Of a DNA stretch of 64,000 bases, positions 49,116-58,800 are shown piece after piece; positions within the stretch are counted from its first letter, which is position 1, and each line of letters opens with the position of its first letter. Source of the DNA: Nocardia alba NBRC 108234. GTDB taxonomy: Bacteria > Actinomycetota > Actinomycetes > Mycobacteriales > Mycobacteriaceae. The notes below the pieces were generated by a model. It was not told where the DNA came from and made no database searches. It saw only the letters and a list, made by a program, of their open reading frames with translations. Location: positions 336,823 to 400,822 of the forward strand of contig NZ_BDAX01000018.1 of assembly GCF_001612665.1 (NCBI RefSeq). The letters are read 5' to 3'. A program made the position numbers and the translations under genes.

Positions 49116-50396
49116 ATGAGCGTTGTTCCCAGCGTCGCGGTGGTCACCGCGAACACCCCGGCCGATCGCGACCGGTTCCTGGATCTGCTGCGGATCTCGT
49201 CGCTGGTGGTGGTCGTCGCCGGGCACTGCCTGATGCTGACCGTGACGGTGACGGACAACGAGGTGCGTTTCGGCAATGTGCTCGCCGACCTGCCGATCCT
49301 GCGACCGCTCACCTGGGTTCTGCAGGTGCTTCCGCTGTTCTTCTTCGCGGGCGTGGCCGCCGGGGCGCGCAGCCTCGAACCCGGGACATCATGGGGCGCT
49401 TGGCTTTTCCGGCGTACCCAGCGACTGGTGCGACCGCTCGGCTATTTCGTGGCCGCCTCGGTGGCGCTGCTGACGGTGGCCGATCTCGTGCTCACGCCGG
49501 GGTGGCACCGCCCGCTCGCGGTGACCGGTGTGCAGCTGCTGTGGTTTCTCGGAACCTACCTGGCGGTGCTGGCTTTCGTGCCCGCGCTGGCCTCATGGGT
49601 CACCAGCGGTCGCCGGATGTTCGCCCTGGTCGCGGCGATCGTGGCGGGCACCGCGATCGTCGACGCGGTGCGGCTCACCGGCGGACCGGAAATCCTGGGC
49701 TACCTCACCCTGTTCGTCTGGCTGGTGCCCGCGGTGCTCGGAATCGGTTATCTGCGTGGACTGTTGCGCCGGCGGACCGCGGCGGTGCTGGCCGGCGCGG
49801 TGCTGCTCGCCGATGTGCTCCTGGTCCTGGTCGGTCCCTACGAGGTGAGCATGGTCACGGTGCCGGGGCAACGGCTGTCGAATCTGGCGCCGCCCTCGCT
49901 GCTGCTGGCCGGGCACGCGGTGATGCTGTGCTGCGCCGCCGTCGCGGTGGCACCGTGGCTGCGCCGTCTCGCCGCCCGCCCTCGGGTCTGGTGGTGCACG
50001 GTCATCGGCAACACCGGCGCGATGACCCTGTACCTGTGGCACATGCCCGCCCTGCTCACCGTGCTCGTGCTGAGCCACCTGGCCGGCGCCGACCGCACCG
50101 CGCCGACCGAGTCCGGGTTCTGGCTGCTCACGGCCGCTCAGCTCACCGCGACCGCCGCGCTCACCGGCGCCGCGTTCCTCGGCCTGCGCGGCCTGGAGAA
50201 CACGCCGCTGCGCTGGTGGGACGGGCCGGTCGCGACGGTGCGCGGCCTCCGCTCGGCCGCCACCGTGCTGGCCGTGCTCGCGGCGGGGGCCGCCATTCTG
50301 CAAGCCACCCGATGGGGCCTCACCGTGGACGGTGGGATCTGGTTCGCGGGCGCGGCGGCAGCCTTGCTGGCCGCCCGCCTGCTCACCCGTGCGTGA
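49116..50396 (+). CDS. Acyltransferase-3 family membrane protein
   Basis: A 426-residue protein with about ten membrane helices. The N-terminal RFLDLLRISSLVVVVAGHCL holds the Arg and His typical of the acyltransferase-3 active site (RxxHxxG-like). TLYLWHMPALLTVLVL is the characteristic late helix of the family. Members transfer acetyl or other acyl groups to sugars, glycans or lipids on the outer face of the membrane. The target is not evident. The final hydrophobic pairs (about 365-420) seem an added region. It stands alone, between the lipoprotein gene and convergent trmI. Confidence 0.85.
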   Translation: MSVVPSVAVVTANTPADRDRFLDLLRISSLVVVVAGHCLMLTVTVTDNEVRFGNVLADLPILRPLTWVLQVLPLFFFAGVAAGARSLEPGTSWGAWLFRRTQRLVRPLGYFVAASVALLTVADLVLTPGWHRPLAVTGVQLLWFLGTYLAVLAFVPALASWVTSGRRMFALVAAIVAGTAIVDAVRLTGGPEILGYLTLFVWLVPAVLGIGYLRGLLRRRTAAVLAGAVLLADVLLVLVGPYEVSMVTVPGQRLSNLAPPSLLLAGHAVMLCCAAVAVAPWLRRLAARPRVWWCTVIGNTGAMTLYLWHMPALLTVLVLSHLAGADRTAPTESGFWLLTAAQLTATAALTGAAFLGLRGLENTPLRWWDGPVATVRGLRSAATVLAVLAAGAAILQATRWGLTVDGGIWFAGAAAALLAARLLTRA

Positions 50397-50400
50397 TCGA

Positions 50401-51234
50401 TCAGCCCTTGGACGGACGCCGCTGCGGCTTGGGGGTGACAGTGCCCTCGGCCAGCCGCCGCGCGCTCACCAGGAACGCGGTGTGGCCCTGCATGCGGTGC
50501 TCCGGGCGCACGGCCAGACCGACCACGTGCCAACCACGCACCATCGACTCCCACGAGCGCGGTTCGGTCCAGCATTCCTGCTCACGCAACGCCTCGACCA
50601 CCTTGGACAGCTGGGTGACGGTGGCGACGTACACCACGAGGACCCCACCGGGAACCAGTGCCTTCGACACCGCGGGCAACGCGTCCCACGGCGCCAGCAT
50701 GTCGAGCACGACACGATCGACCTGCGGGCCCTCGTAGGCGGCCACGTCGGCGATGGTGATCGACCAGTTCGCGGGCCGCTCGCCGAAGAAGGTCTCCACA
50801 TTGCGGACGGCGTGCTCGGCGTGGTCGTCGCGGATCTCGTAGGAGATCACCTCACCCTCGGGACCGACCGCGCGCAGCAGCGAGCAGGTCAGCGCACCCG
50901 AACCGGCGCCCGCCTCGAGCACCCGCGCACCCGGGAACACGTCACCTTCGTGCACGATCTGGGCGGCGTCCTTGGGGTAGATCACCGCGGCGCCACGCGG
51001 CATCGACAGCACGTAGTCGGTGAGCAGCGGGCGGAGGGCCAGATACGGGGTGCCGTTCACCGATTTCACCACGGTGCCCTCGTCGTTGCCGATGAGGTCG
51101 TCGTGCTTGATGCCGCCGCGATGGGTATGGAATTCCTTACCCTCCTCGAGCACCACGGTGAAGAGGCGTCCCTTACCGTCGGTCAGCTGCACGCGGTCCC
51201 CGATAGCGAATGGACCGGTTCGTCTGGCCGTCAT
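50401..51234 (-). CDS. trmI: tRNA (adenine-58-N1) methyltransferase TrmI
   Basis: A 277-residue tetrameric class I methyltransferase that makes m1A58 in the T loop of tRNA. An N-terminal beta-barrel domain (about 1-75) is followed by MPRGAAVIYPKDAAQIVHEG. The SAM site is VLEAGAGSGALTCSLLRAVG, with the acidic residues in ISYEIRDDHAEHA and the substrate loop DRVVLDMLAPWDAL. It corresponds to mycobacterial Rv2118c. Divergent from the RecB-like gene. Confidence 0.95.
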   Translation of the reverse strand: MTARRTGPFAIGDRVQLTDGKGRLFTVVLEEGKEFHTHRGGIKHDDLIGNDEGTVVKSVNGTPYLALRPLLTDYVLSMPRGAAVIYPKDAAQIVHEGDVFPGARVLEAGAGSGALTCSLLRAVGPEGEVISYEIRDDHAEHAVRNVETFFGERPANWSITIADVAAYEGPQVDRVVLDMLAPWDALPAVSKALVPGGVLVVYVATVTQLSKVVEALREQECWTEPRSWESMVRGWHVVGLAVRPEHRMQGHTAFLVSARRLAEGTVTPKPQRRPSKG

Positions 51235-51383
51235 TGATCTCCCGTTCTTCGAATGGACCTCTCAGCCTGCCAGGCGCGGCGAGCCACGCGGTCGACGGGT
51301 CAGCTATTTCGCGGCGAGTGCGGCCGGCGCGCTCGAGCGCGAACCGCGTGATCGTGTCGGTGGCGGCGGTTAACCTGCGAAAC

Positions 51384-52283
51384 ATGTCAGTGCCCCTGTC
51401 CGTGCCCCTGCCCGACGACACCGCCGACGCGCCGTCGCCTCGGTCGCGTCCGGCGTTGTCGCCTTCGCGGGCAAGCGATTTCAAGCAGTGCCCGCTGAAG
51501 TACCGCTTGCGGGCGATCGATCGGGTACCGGAACCGCCGTCGCGAGCGGCGGTGCGCGGAACCGTGGTGCACGCGGTGCTGGAAGACCTTTTCGGCCTGC
51601 CCGCGGCCGAGCGTCAACCGGCCAGGGCCGCCGAGTTGGTCCCGGCGGCGTGGGAGCGGGTGCGCGCCGAGCGCGACGGGGTGGACGAGCTCGTCGCCGA
51701 CGGGGGGCCGCAGGCACTGTTCGAGGAGGTGCGAAAGCTGGTCGCGAGCTATTACGAGCTGGAGGACCCGCGACGATTCGAGCCGCATGCGCTGGAGGAA
51801 CGGGTCGAGGTCGATCTCGACGGCGATATTCCGCTGCGCGGTTTCGTCGACCGAATCGACGTGGCGCCCAACGGCTTACTGCGCGTGGTCGACTACAAGA
51901 CCGGCCGCTCACCCGGGCCCATGCACGAAGCGCGCGCCCTGTTCCAGCTCAAGTTCTACGCCCTGATGATCCTGCGCACCCGCGACATCGTCCCGGCCCA
52001 GCTGCGCCTGATCTACCTGGCCGACAAGAACATTCTCACCTACACACCCGAGCGCGAGGAGCTGGACCGCTTCCAGCGCATCCTCACCGCGCTCTGGCAG
52101 GCCATCATCGACGCGGGAAGAACCGGGGACTTCCCGCCCACTCGCAACTCGATGTGCAAGTTCTGCGACTTCAAACCTCTGTGCCCCGAGTACGGCGGCA
52201 CCCCGCCGCCGTATCCGGGGTGGCCGGTCCAGACCCCCATCCCCGCCGACCTGGTCACCGAGCGCCTTCCCGAGGACATGTGA
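51384..52283 (+). CDS. RecB-family (PD-(D/E)XK) exonuclease
   Basis: A 299-residue nuclease equivalent to mycobacterial Rv2119. LSPSRASDFKQCPLKYRLRA contains the first Cys, and CKFCDFKPLCPEY the last three, forming an AddB/Cas4-like iron-sulfur cluster that closes the fold. Catalytic residues lie in GTVVHAVLEDLF, GFVDRIDVAPNGLLRVVDYK and TGRSPGP (DxK). It probably degrades or processes DNA ends. The ATG at 51384 is preferred; earlier codons in frame are unconserved. It has a 150-bp divergent promoter region shared with trmI. Confidence 0.92.
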   Translation: MSVPLSVPLPDDTADAPSPRSRPALSPSRASDFKQCPLKYRLRAIDRVPEPPSRAAVRGTVVHAVLEDLFGLPAAERQPARAAELVPAAWERVRAERDGVDELVADGGPQALFEEVRKLVASYYELEDPRRFEPHALEERVEVDLDGDIPLRGFVDRIDVAPNGLLRVVDYKTGRSPGPMHEARALFQLKFYALMILRTRDIVPAQLRLIYLADKNILTYTPEREELDRFQRILTALWQAIIDAGRTGDFPPTRNSMCKFCDFKPLCPEYGGTPPPYPGWPVQTPIPADLVTERLPEDM

Positions 52284-52378
52284 CGGCCGACCTGCTCGTA
52301 TCGGCATATCGGCGCGAGTAGTCCGGGTTAAGCTGCGAACACCCTATGCAACTCGTTGAATATGAGGTGAGCTGACCG

Positions 52379-52780
52379 ATGCATCCTTTCCGTACGGCCG
52401 TCGAAGCGCGTGACGACGCGGCCATCGAGGCATTACTGGCCGAGAATGTGGTCTTCACCAGCCCCGTCGCCTTCGGGCCCTACCCCGGCAAGGCCATCAC
52501 CGCGGCCATCCTGCGCGCGGTGATCCGCGTCTTCGAAGACTTCCACTACGTGCGCGAGATCGGCGAGGGGCGCGATCACGCCCTGGTGTTCGAGGCCACC
52601 GTCGACGGCAAGCAACTCACCGGGTGCGACTTCATCCATCTCGACGAGGACGGCAAGATCGACGAATTGATGGTGATGGTCCGGCCGCTGTCGGCCGCGA
52701 CCGCCCTGGCCGCGCGGATGGGCGCGCAGTTCGATCAGATCAAGGCCGAGGCGATCGCGAGCAGCCGCACCGACCGCTGA
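52379..52780 (+). CDS. NTF2/SnoaL-like protein
   Basis: A 133-residue protein of the cone-shaped NTF2-like fold: AVEARDDAAIEALLAENVVF (first helix and strand), PGKAITAAILRAVIRVFEDF, and the sheet VFEATVDGKQLTGCDFIHLD. Such proteins are small-molecule isomerases, lyases or ligand-binding domains. There is no clear catalytic pair. It starts directly after a GAGGTGAGC ribosome site. Function unknown. Confidence 0.85.
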   Translation: MHPFRTAVEARDDAAIEALLAENVVFTSPVAFGPYPGKAITAAILRAVIRVFEDFHYVREIGEGRDHALVFEATVDGKQLTGCDFIHLDEDGKIDELMVMVRPLSAATALAARMGAQFDQIKAEAIASSRTDR

Positions 52781-52799
52781 GGACGCCCGCGGCGGGTAC

Positions 52800-53927
52800 T
52801 CAGACCGCGAAGTCGCGGAACAGCAGCACCGAAAGACCGAGGCCCACAGCGAGATTCACGATCGCCGCCGATCCGAAGACCACGATCGGCCGCCATCCGG
52901 CTTCGCGCAGCCCTCGCAGCGAGAATTCCAGGCCGATGGAGACGAAGGCCAGGATCAGGAACCAGGTGCGCAGGTCGTTGATGATGGCGATGTGCGCGGC
53001 GCCGGTCTTCTTGTCGACCGATTGCAGATACAGCGTGCCGATGATCGAGGCGGCGATGAATCCGAGCACGAATTTCGGGAACCTGGCCCAGAATTCGCCG
53101 ATGCTCGGACGAGCGGTGCCCTCGCCGCGCTCCACCCGGAACGCGAACCAGGCGGTCAGCGCGATCGCCACGAGACCGATGAGCGCGTTCTGCGTGGTCT
53201 TGACGATCGTCGCGATCTGCAACGACTGCTCACCCGCCAGCGCACCCGCGGCAGCCACTGCGGCCGTGGTGTCGATATTGCCACCGATCCACGCGCCCGC
53301 CACCGCATCGGAGAGCCCGAAAGCATCAGCGAGCCAGGGCAACAGGAAGATCGACGGCAGGGCGAAGATGATCACCAGCGAGGCCGCGTAGGCGATCTGC
53401 TCGCGCCGCGCCTGCACCGCACCCGCCGCTGCGATAGCCGCGCTCACCCCGCAGATCGACACCGCCGACGACAGCAGTGCCCGCAGCTTGTCGTCGAGCC
53501 CGAGCACCCCACCGAACCACCAGGTGAACCCGAAGACGATGGTGATCAAGGCCAACGCCTGCACGATCGACGGCGCGGCGGCAGTCACCAGGATCTTCAG
53601 ATTGATCGACGCACCGAGCAACACCACACCGGTCTTGATGAAGAACTCGGTCCGGAAACCGGCCGAAAGTCTCTCTCGCAGAGCGAGTTTGCTCAAGATC
53701 ACATTGCCGATCAACCCGATCACGATCGCGTAGACCGGGTACTCGACCGTCTTCGCGACCCGCTTGAACGGCGTATCCGCCGCCCACTGTGGAACGTGGG
53801 TGTCGAAGAACCGCGTCAACGCGCCCAGCGCGAGTACCAGCAGGATGCCCGCCACGATGTCGCGCACCGCTGGACGCGGATTCGCTTGCAACGCAGCGGT
53901 TTCCGACGTCGTCCTGGTCTCCCCCAT
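52800..53927 (-). CDS. YeiH-family putative sulfate exporter
   Basis: A 375-residue polytopic membrane protein of the UPF0324/YeiH family. GVVLLGASINLKILVTAAAP, SSAVSICGVSAAIAAAGAVQ (the characteristic ICGxSA loop) and GAWIGGNIDTTAAVAAAG are diagnostic. About ten helices can be counted. It is proposed to export sulfite/sulfate or similar anions, but the substrate is unproven. The ATG at 53927 shares one base with the stop of a 44-codon gene that encodes one further helix. This helix is the N-terminal helix of longer relatives. Confidence 0.85.
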   Translation of the reverse strand: MGETRTTSETAALQANPRPAVRDIVAGILLVLALGALTRFFDTHVPQWAADTPFKRVAKTVEYPVYAIVIGLIGNVILSKLALRERLSAGFRTEFFIKTGVVLLGASINLKILVTAAAPSIVQALALITIVFGFTWWFGGVLGLDDKLRALLSSAVSICGVSAAIAAAGAVQARREQIAYAASLVIIFALPSIFLLPWLADAFGLSDAVAGAWIGGNIDTTAAVAAAGALAGEQSLQIATIVKTTQNALIGLVAIALTAWFAFRVERGEGTARPSIGEFWARFPKFVLGFIAASIIGTLYLQSVDKKTGAAHIAIINDLRTWFLILAFVSIGLEFSLRGLREAGWRPIVVFGSAAIVNLAVGLGLSVLLFRDFAV

Positions 53928-54061
53928 CACGGCACCAGCCAATCCGGGATCGCGCCGATCAGCACGAGGCCGATCAGCACGAGGCCGACGACAGTAGCCA
54001 ACCAGTCTTCGTTCCAGCTGAATGCGCCGGCGGGCCGAGGCTCGGGCGTTGTCTGCGACAC
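53927..54061 (-). CDS. 44-residue membrane peptide upstream of the YeiH transporter
   Basis: A GTG at 54061 with AAGGAG five bases upstream starts a 44-codon frame. A soluble head (SQTTPEPRPAGAFSWNEDWL) is followed by one membrane helix (ATVVGLVLIGLVLIGAIPDW) and a short end. The TGA overlaps the transporter ATG (TGATG), so translation is coupled. The ED-W-x-helix pattern matches the N-terminal helix of longer YeiH relatives, suggesting a split gene or a separate small subunit. Confidence 0.7.
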   Translation of the reverse strand: MSQTTPEPRPAGAFSWNEDWLATVVGLVLIGLVLIGAIPDWLVP

Positions 54062-54212
54062 GGTGACTCCTTGCGGTTCTCAACGAGAAAATGCAAGGTA
54101 GCAACGCGATCGCGAGTGCGCACCGATTGCGTTCAGCCTGAACCGATCTCGCTGCCGACCGCGCGATCGGCGGCGCGATGTTCGAGAGGGCCGGGGCAGA
54201 TCGCCGGGGTTT

Positions 54213-54317
54213 CTACCGCAGGCGACGTTCCTCTTCTTCTTGCAGGCGGCGGCGCTCTTCTTCGCGCTCGACCTGCTCCTTCTCGATCTTTTCTTCGTGC
54301 TCGTTCTTGTTCGACAT
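54213..54317 (-). CDS. 34-residue highly charged peptide
   Basis: An ATG at 54317 opens a 34-codon frame, SNKNEHEEKIEKEQVEREEE then RRRLQEEEERRLR, almost entirely Glu, Arg, Lys and Gln. It would form a single alpha-helix. The composition differs strongly from neighbouring proteins. GGGGCG upstream is a weak ribosome site. A 12-bp palindrome precedes it. Small charged helical proteins of this kind are common and unassigned in actinomycetes. Confidence 0.5.
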   Translation of the reverse strand: MSNKNEHEEKIEKEQVEREEERRRLQEEEERRLR

Positions 54318-54333
54318 GTTCGCCCCGATCATG

Positions 54334-54350
54334 GATTGTCCGGACAAATC
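54334..54350. promoter_or_regulatory. Palindromic operator TTGTCCGGACAA
   Basis: A perfect 12-bp palindrome (54336-54347) with partly symmetrical flanks, 19 nt before the charged-peptide start. Its regulator is unknown. Confidence 0.45.
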
Positions 54351-54497
54351 TGCCGTCCAGTCTACTCGCGGCGCGGCGTCGACCCGGCACACAGTGTGGC
54401 CACCTGCCCCGATATTTCGGGTCTCCCGGTAGCACCTCGTCCCGCGTAAACTGCAGGTCGCGGGCCTACAGCCATTCCCGCCCGGCAAGGAGAACTG

Positions 54498-54701
54498 ATG
54501 AACCGCATTCTGCCCCGGACCGTTGCCGCCGCCGGAATCGCGCTGGCGATGGCAACCTTTCCAGCTGTCGCCTCAGCGAGTTCGGCCATCGCGCCGACCG
54601 TCGCCCAGCCGATCCTCAACGGCGCGCCGACACGGCCGTTCGACCCGATCTGCCCCTTGTGCTTCGTGCGTGAGGCTCTGGAGAGTCTCTCGGCGCAGTA
54701 A
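54498..54701 (+). CDS. Small secreted protein with a CPLC motif
   Basis: A 67-residue exported peptide. The signal peptide (NRILPRTVAAAGIALAMATF, Ala-x-Ala site near VASA) leaves about 40 residues, ending DPICPLCFVREALESLSAQ with a CxxC pair. AAGGAG lies 6 nt before the ATG. It sits directly before the RHS toxin island, on the same strand, but with a 74-bp gap. The CxxC could form a disulfide or bind a metal. Function unknown; family not recognised. Confidence 0.7.
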   Translation: MNRILPRTVAAAGIALAMATFPAVASASSAIAPTVAQPILNGAPTRPFDPICPLCFVREALESLSAQ

Positions 54702-54775
54702 ACGCACAGCTGCCTCGAATTTCTCGAAACTGTCGAGGGTGAAAGTGATTGCGGCACAGCGGGGGAGTTCCATTG

Positions 54776-55162
54776 ATGTCCGACGGAGACGGCCGCGATC
54801 GCCTTCGCGCTGAGATCGCCGCGTTCTACGCGGGATTCGGGCAGCCCGCGGCGTTGCTCGCCGCGTTCCAGCAGGCCGCGCTGCTCGTTCCCTTGACGGC
54901 AGACGACCGCGTCTACTTCTCGCCGCTGGGCGGCGTCGACTGGTTGTGCACCTTCACCAGCATCGAGGAGTACGCCCTGTTCATGGCGGCTCGCGGTCAT
55001 CTACAGGGCGGCGGCATCGATGGCGACCGGGAGTACCGCTACCACTGGCTGTTCGGCCGGCGACTACAAGAATACGTCGAGTCCCGCGCCGAACCCGCCG
55101 GAATCGCGATCGACATCGTGGGTTCGGCACCCATGGCGTTTCCGCCGGATGTCGCCGGGTAG
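54776..55162 (+). CDS. SseB-like domain protein
   Basis: A 128-residue protein. RAEIAAFYAGFGQPAALLAA, then FQQAALLVPLTADDRVYFSP and CTFTSIEEYALFMAARG follow the SseB N-terminal domain pattern seen in type III and actinobacterial type VII secretion-linked genes. It ends 21 bp before a gene of the toxin island. The likely role is an adaptor or chaperone of the toxin, by context only. The ATG at 54776 is chosen with GGGGGAG about 9 nt upstream. Confidence 0.65.
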   Translation: MSDGDGRDRLRAEIAAFYAGFGQPAALLAAFQQAALLVPLTADDRVYFSPLGGVDWLCTFTSIEEYALFMAARGHLQGGGIDGDREYRYHWLFGRRLQEYVESRAEPAGIAIDIVGSAPMAFPPDVAG

Positions 55163-55183
55163 GACGACGAATGGGGGTAGGCG

Positions 55184-55801
55184 ATGACGAGGCTCGAAAT
55201 CGATCCCGCGGTCCTGAAGCAGGCCGCGACAGGTATCGAGGACACCATCGGTCAGCTGTCGGAAATGGGGATCGGCGAGACGGGCAATATGGGTCGAGGC
55301 TTCGCGCTGCTCACGCTCTCGACGCTGGAAGTGGGCAAGCACACCGTGCAGAAGACCTTCGAGGAGTTCACCGAGCGGTGGTCCTGGGGAGTGCGCGCGC
55401 TGGTCCAAGGGGGCAACTCGATAGCCCGGACGCTCGGTTTGGCCGCCGGCCGTTACGACGAAATGGATAACAAGGCCCACGACACGCTCAAGAAGATGTG
55501 GACGCACCTCGCGGGAAACCCACATCTGTCCGACGAGGAAATCACCAAGCGTTCCTGGGGCGATACCTTCTCCGACAACTCCTTCAACCATATCCGCAAC
55601 GCGGATTACAGCACGAAGTCTTTTCAGGACGCCAATGAATCCATTCAGAAAAATATCAAGGTAATCGAGGCGGTCGGCCCGCAGGCGCTGGCGAATGTGA
55701 GCCCGCTGGGCGGCCTCGTCACCGGTGAATCGCCTGGTTGGGATACCGGTGCCGCCCAGCAGGCAGCCGATATCCTGAAACAGGGGCCAGGGGGGCAATA
55801 G
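55184..55801 (+). CDS. Uncharacterised helper of the RHS toxin (WXG-like helical protein)
   Basis: A 205-residue acidic, mainly helical protein. The first 100 residues contain ALKQ-type helices (EIDPAVLKQAATGIEDTIGQ) and an aromatic turn ERWSWGVRALV. They resemble the helical hairpins of WXG100/Esx and LXG partner proteins. The remainder (KKMWTHLAGNPHLSDEEITK) is unfamiliar. The stop is 3 bp before the toxin start, so the two are one transcript. A targeting factor or delivery partner for the toxin is plausible; sequence alone does not settle it. Confidence 0.6.
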   Translation: MTRLEIDPAVLKQAATGIEDTIGQLSEMGIGETGNMGRGFALLTLSTLEVGKHTVQKTFEEFTERWSWGVRALVQGGNSIARTLGLAAGRYDEMDNKAHDTLKKMWTHLAGNPHLSDEEITKRSWGDTFSDNSFNHIRNADYSTKSFQDANESIQKNIKVIEAVGPQALANVSPLGGLVTGESPGWDTGAAQQAADILKQGPGGQ

Positions 55802-55804
55802 TCA

Positions 55805-58800
55805 GTGGGACTCGGCGATTTCATCGACAAAGTCGGAAGCGCGATCGAGGACGGTGTCGAGGATCTTGCCGAGGGCGCCGGGCAGGTCATCGATGACGGT
55901 CTGGACGTGGTCGCGGACGCGGCCGGGTATGTCGGCCTGGACAGTGTCGACAACGCGCTCGACGATCTGGGCGACAACATCGCCTCGGCAACCGGCGGCG
56001 ATGTCGAAGAGGAAGAACTGGGCCAGACCGAGGACCCCAAAGAACTGATCCTCGGAGAGCCTGCTGAAATCGGTTCAGCTGCGGAAACATTGAAGAAGAT
56101 GGCCGCGGCGATCGAGTCGACGGGTCAGGCGCTGCAGAAGATCGACGCGGCCGATTGGACGGGCCAGGGCGCAGACGCCTTCAATCAGGTCTACGACAAG
56201 CAGCCGAAACTCTGGTTCGAGGGCGGCGATGCCATGGCGGCGGCGGCCGGGGCCATGGAAGCCTGGCAGAACGAGGTGAAAGCCGCGCAGGACAAGGCCG
56301 CGACCGCTGTCGAGCGGTGGAAGGCCGCCCACGCCGAAGAAGTCAGGCAGAAGAACTGGTGGAACTCGCTGACCGGTAAGGAGCAACGGCAGAATCCGCT
56401 GGTCGACACCTGGACGACGCTTCGCAACGACGCGCGAGAGATCCTGCGGGGCGCACGAGTTCAGCGTGACAACGGCGCGTCGATCGCCAACGGAGCGTTG
56501 TCCGCGGCTACCGAGAAGGCCCCGAAGGAACCGCCTTTCACCGAACGGTGGATTGCCAACATCTCCGACCTCGGTGGAGTCCTCGAACACGGAGCGCTGA
56601 ATTTCTCCGCCGGTCTGCTCACCAGTCTCACGGGGCTCGCGCAGTTCGTGCGCCAGGTGAATCCGACCGATATCTACAACATCACCCACCCCGCGGACTA
56701 CGCGAAAGGGTTGTCCGACCTCGGCACCGGACTCGTTGTCGCCGTGGCGGATCCCGGCGCCGCGGTCTCGGCGATCGTGAAGGACGCTCGGGCCAACCCG
56801 TTCGAGTTCGTCGGTGCGCTCACCGGCGATGCACTGCTCACCGCGGCCACCGGTGGCGGCGGGAGTGCGAAGGTCGCCATCAGTGCCTTGAAAAAGGCCA
56901 CCAAGGCGGGCAGGCGACTTCCCGACGGCGGTTCCGGTCCGAGCCCGCATCGTCCGACCGGCGACGGCGCCCCGACCAGACAGAGCGACCCCGCCGGTCG
57001 GACCGACCCGGCTGGGCAGACCGACCAACGCCGAGGCGCCGGCCTTCCGGATTCCGATCGAGGGCCGACACCGGAAGGACGCACGGTCGAGGGGGCGCCC
57101 CAACGAGACGCACCGACCCGACGAACCGAGGACACCGACGACGGTTCTTCGCCGACACCGAACCACACTGAACAGCGCCGCTCCGAGCCGACGGCGCAGT
57201 ACGACCGCGACCAGCCCTCTCCCACTACCGAAGCCACCAGCAGCACACCCGATCCCGAACCCCCCCGACCGTCGGAACCTACGCAGACACCGGACCGCAC
57301 CCCTGATGCCGACCCGCAAACGAGTCGACCGGAACCGCGACCGGAAGCGGCAGGCACATCGAACCCGGATTCGACCCCCACCCAACGCACCGACCCGACA
57401 CCGGCCCAACAGACCGACCACACACCCACGCAGCGCACCGACCCGACACCAGCCCAGCAAACCGACCACACGCCATCCCAACGCATCGACCCGACCCCCG
57501 ATCAGCACACCGATCGCACCCCGACTCAACACACCGACCACACCCAGCCTCCGCGCACCGACCCCGCGTCGACTCACCACACGAATCCGGATTCACCAGC
57601 GACACCGCACGGGGACTCGCCCCGCTCGCAGGCGGATCCCGGCACGACATCGCACAGTGATCAGGACACCGCTCCGACTCAGCACAGCGATCCCGACCGA
57701 ACATCCCGAGAGGACGGCTCGGCGTCGGAAACCCGGGTGAACCCCATCGCTGATCGAGCGCCGCACACTGACGACGCACGGTCCGACGTCGACTCACGAC
57801 CGACTGCTCACGCCGATCCGACGCCACAGACCCCGAGCCCCACGACACCTGCCGCAGGCTGGCAGCCCGGCCACAGCATCAATCCCGACAATGGCCCCAC
57901 ACACCGACCGACTCCCGACGCACACCCGGCGCGCCCCCACCCCGGCGCCACCCCAGCCGGGCCATCGCAGACGCCGCACTCACCCCGCGTCGATTCGACA
58001 CCACAACGGCCACAACACGATCCAGGCACCGAACCCCACAGGGCTCCTGTCTCCCCGCGCGCCGGCGCGGCGCCCGACCCTGCCGGACGCGCGAACGGGC
58101 ATTCGCCGCTGACCGCAGGACCCCATCCCGATTCCCCGACCAGGTCGACACCAGGGCACACGCCGACACGAGCAGACGCCGAATCGCCATCCCGCGCACA
58201 CCCCGAATCCGACGGCCGAGGACCGGATCACAACCCGGACAAACCCCGCGACCGCGCGGACGGTCGCTCCCCCGAGCCTGAACAAGCGCCGAAAGATTGC
58301 ACACCCGAACGTGATTCGGCCACACCCACCGACCGAACCCCCGACAGCAAGGCTGACCCCGACTCGCCCACCGATCGAACTCCGGACCGTGATCACGATC
58401 CCGACAGCGATCGTGAACGCCCGTCGGCGCAGGATCGCGCCGATGCCGATCGCGATGCCAACGAGCACGCCCGCGAGTCCGGTGCGGAATCCGATCGCAC
58501 ACCCGATCAGAAGACCTGTTCCACTGATCCTGTCGATATCAGTACCGGCGAGTTCCTGCTTCCTGAAACAGATCTCGACCTACCGGCCGTCCTACCGCTG
58601 ACACTGCAACGCGCACATCATTCGAACTTCCGGTTCGGTCGCTGGTTCGGCCCGTCGTGGTCCAGCACGCTCGACGCACGGATCGTTGTCGAGGATGCGG
58701 GGGTCACCTTCATCGGCGAGAACGCCGTGATGCTCGCATACCCGCACGCCGAGGTCGGCGTCGCGGTGCATCCGCACACCGAAGGCCAACAATGGTCGTT

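Noticed and set aside
57370..58200. Regular repeats suggesting a CRISPR array
   Set aside because: Repeats are in frame, imperfect and directly adjacent without unique spacers; they encode the disordered linker of the toxin.
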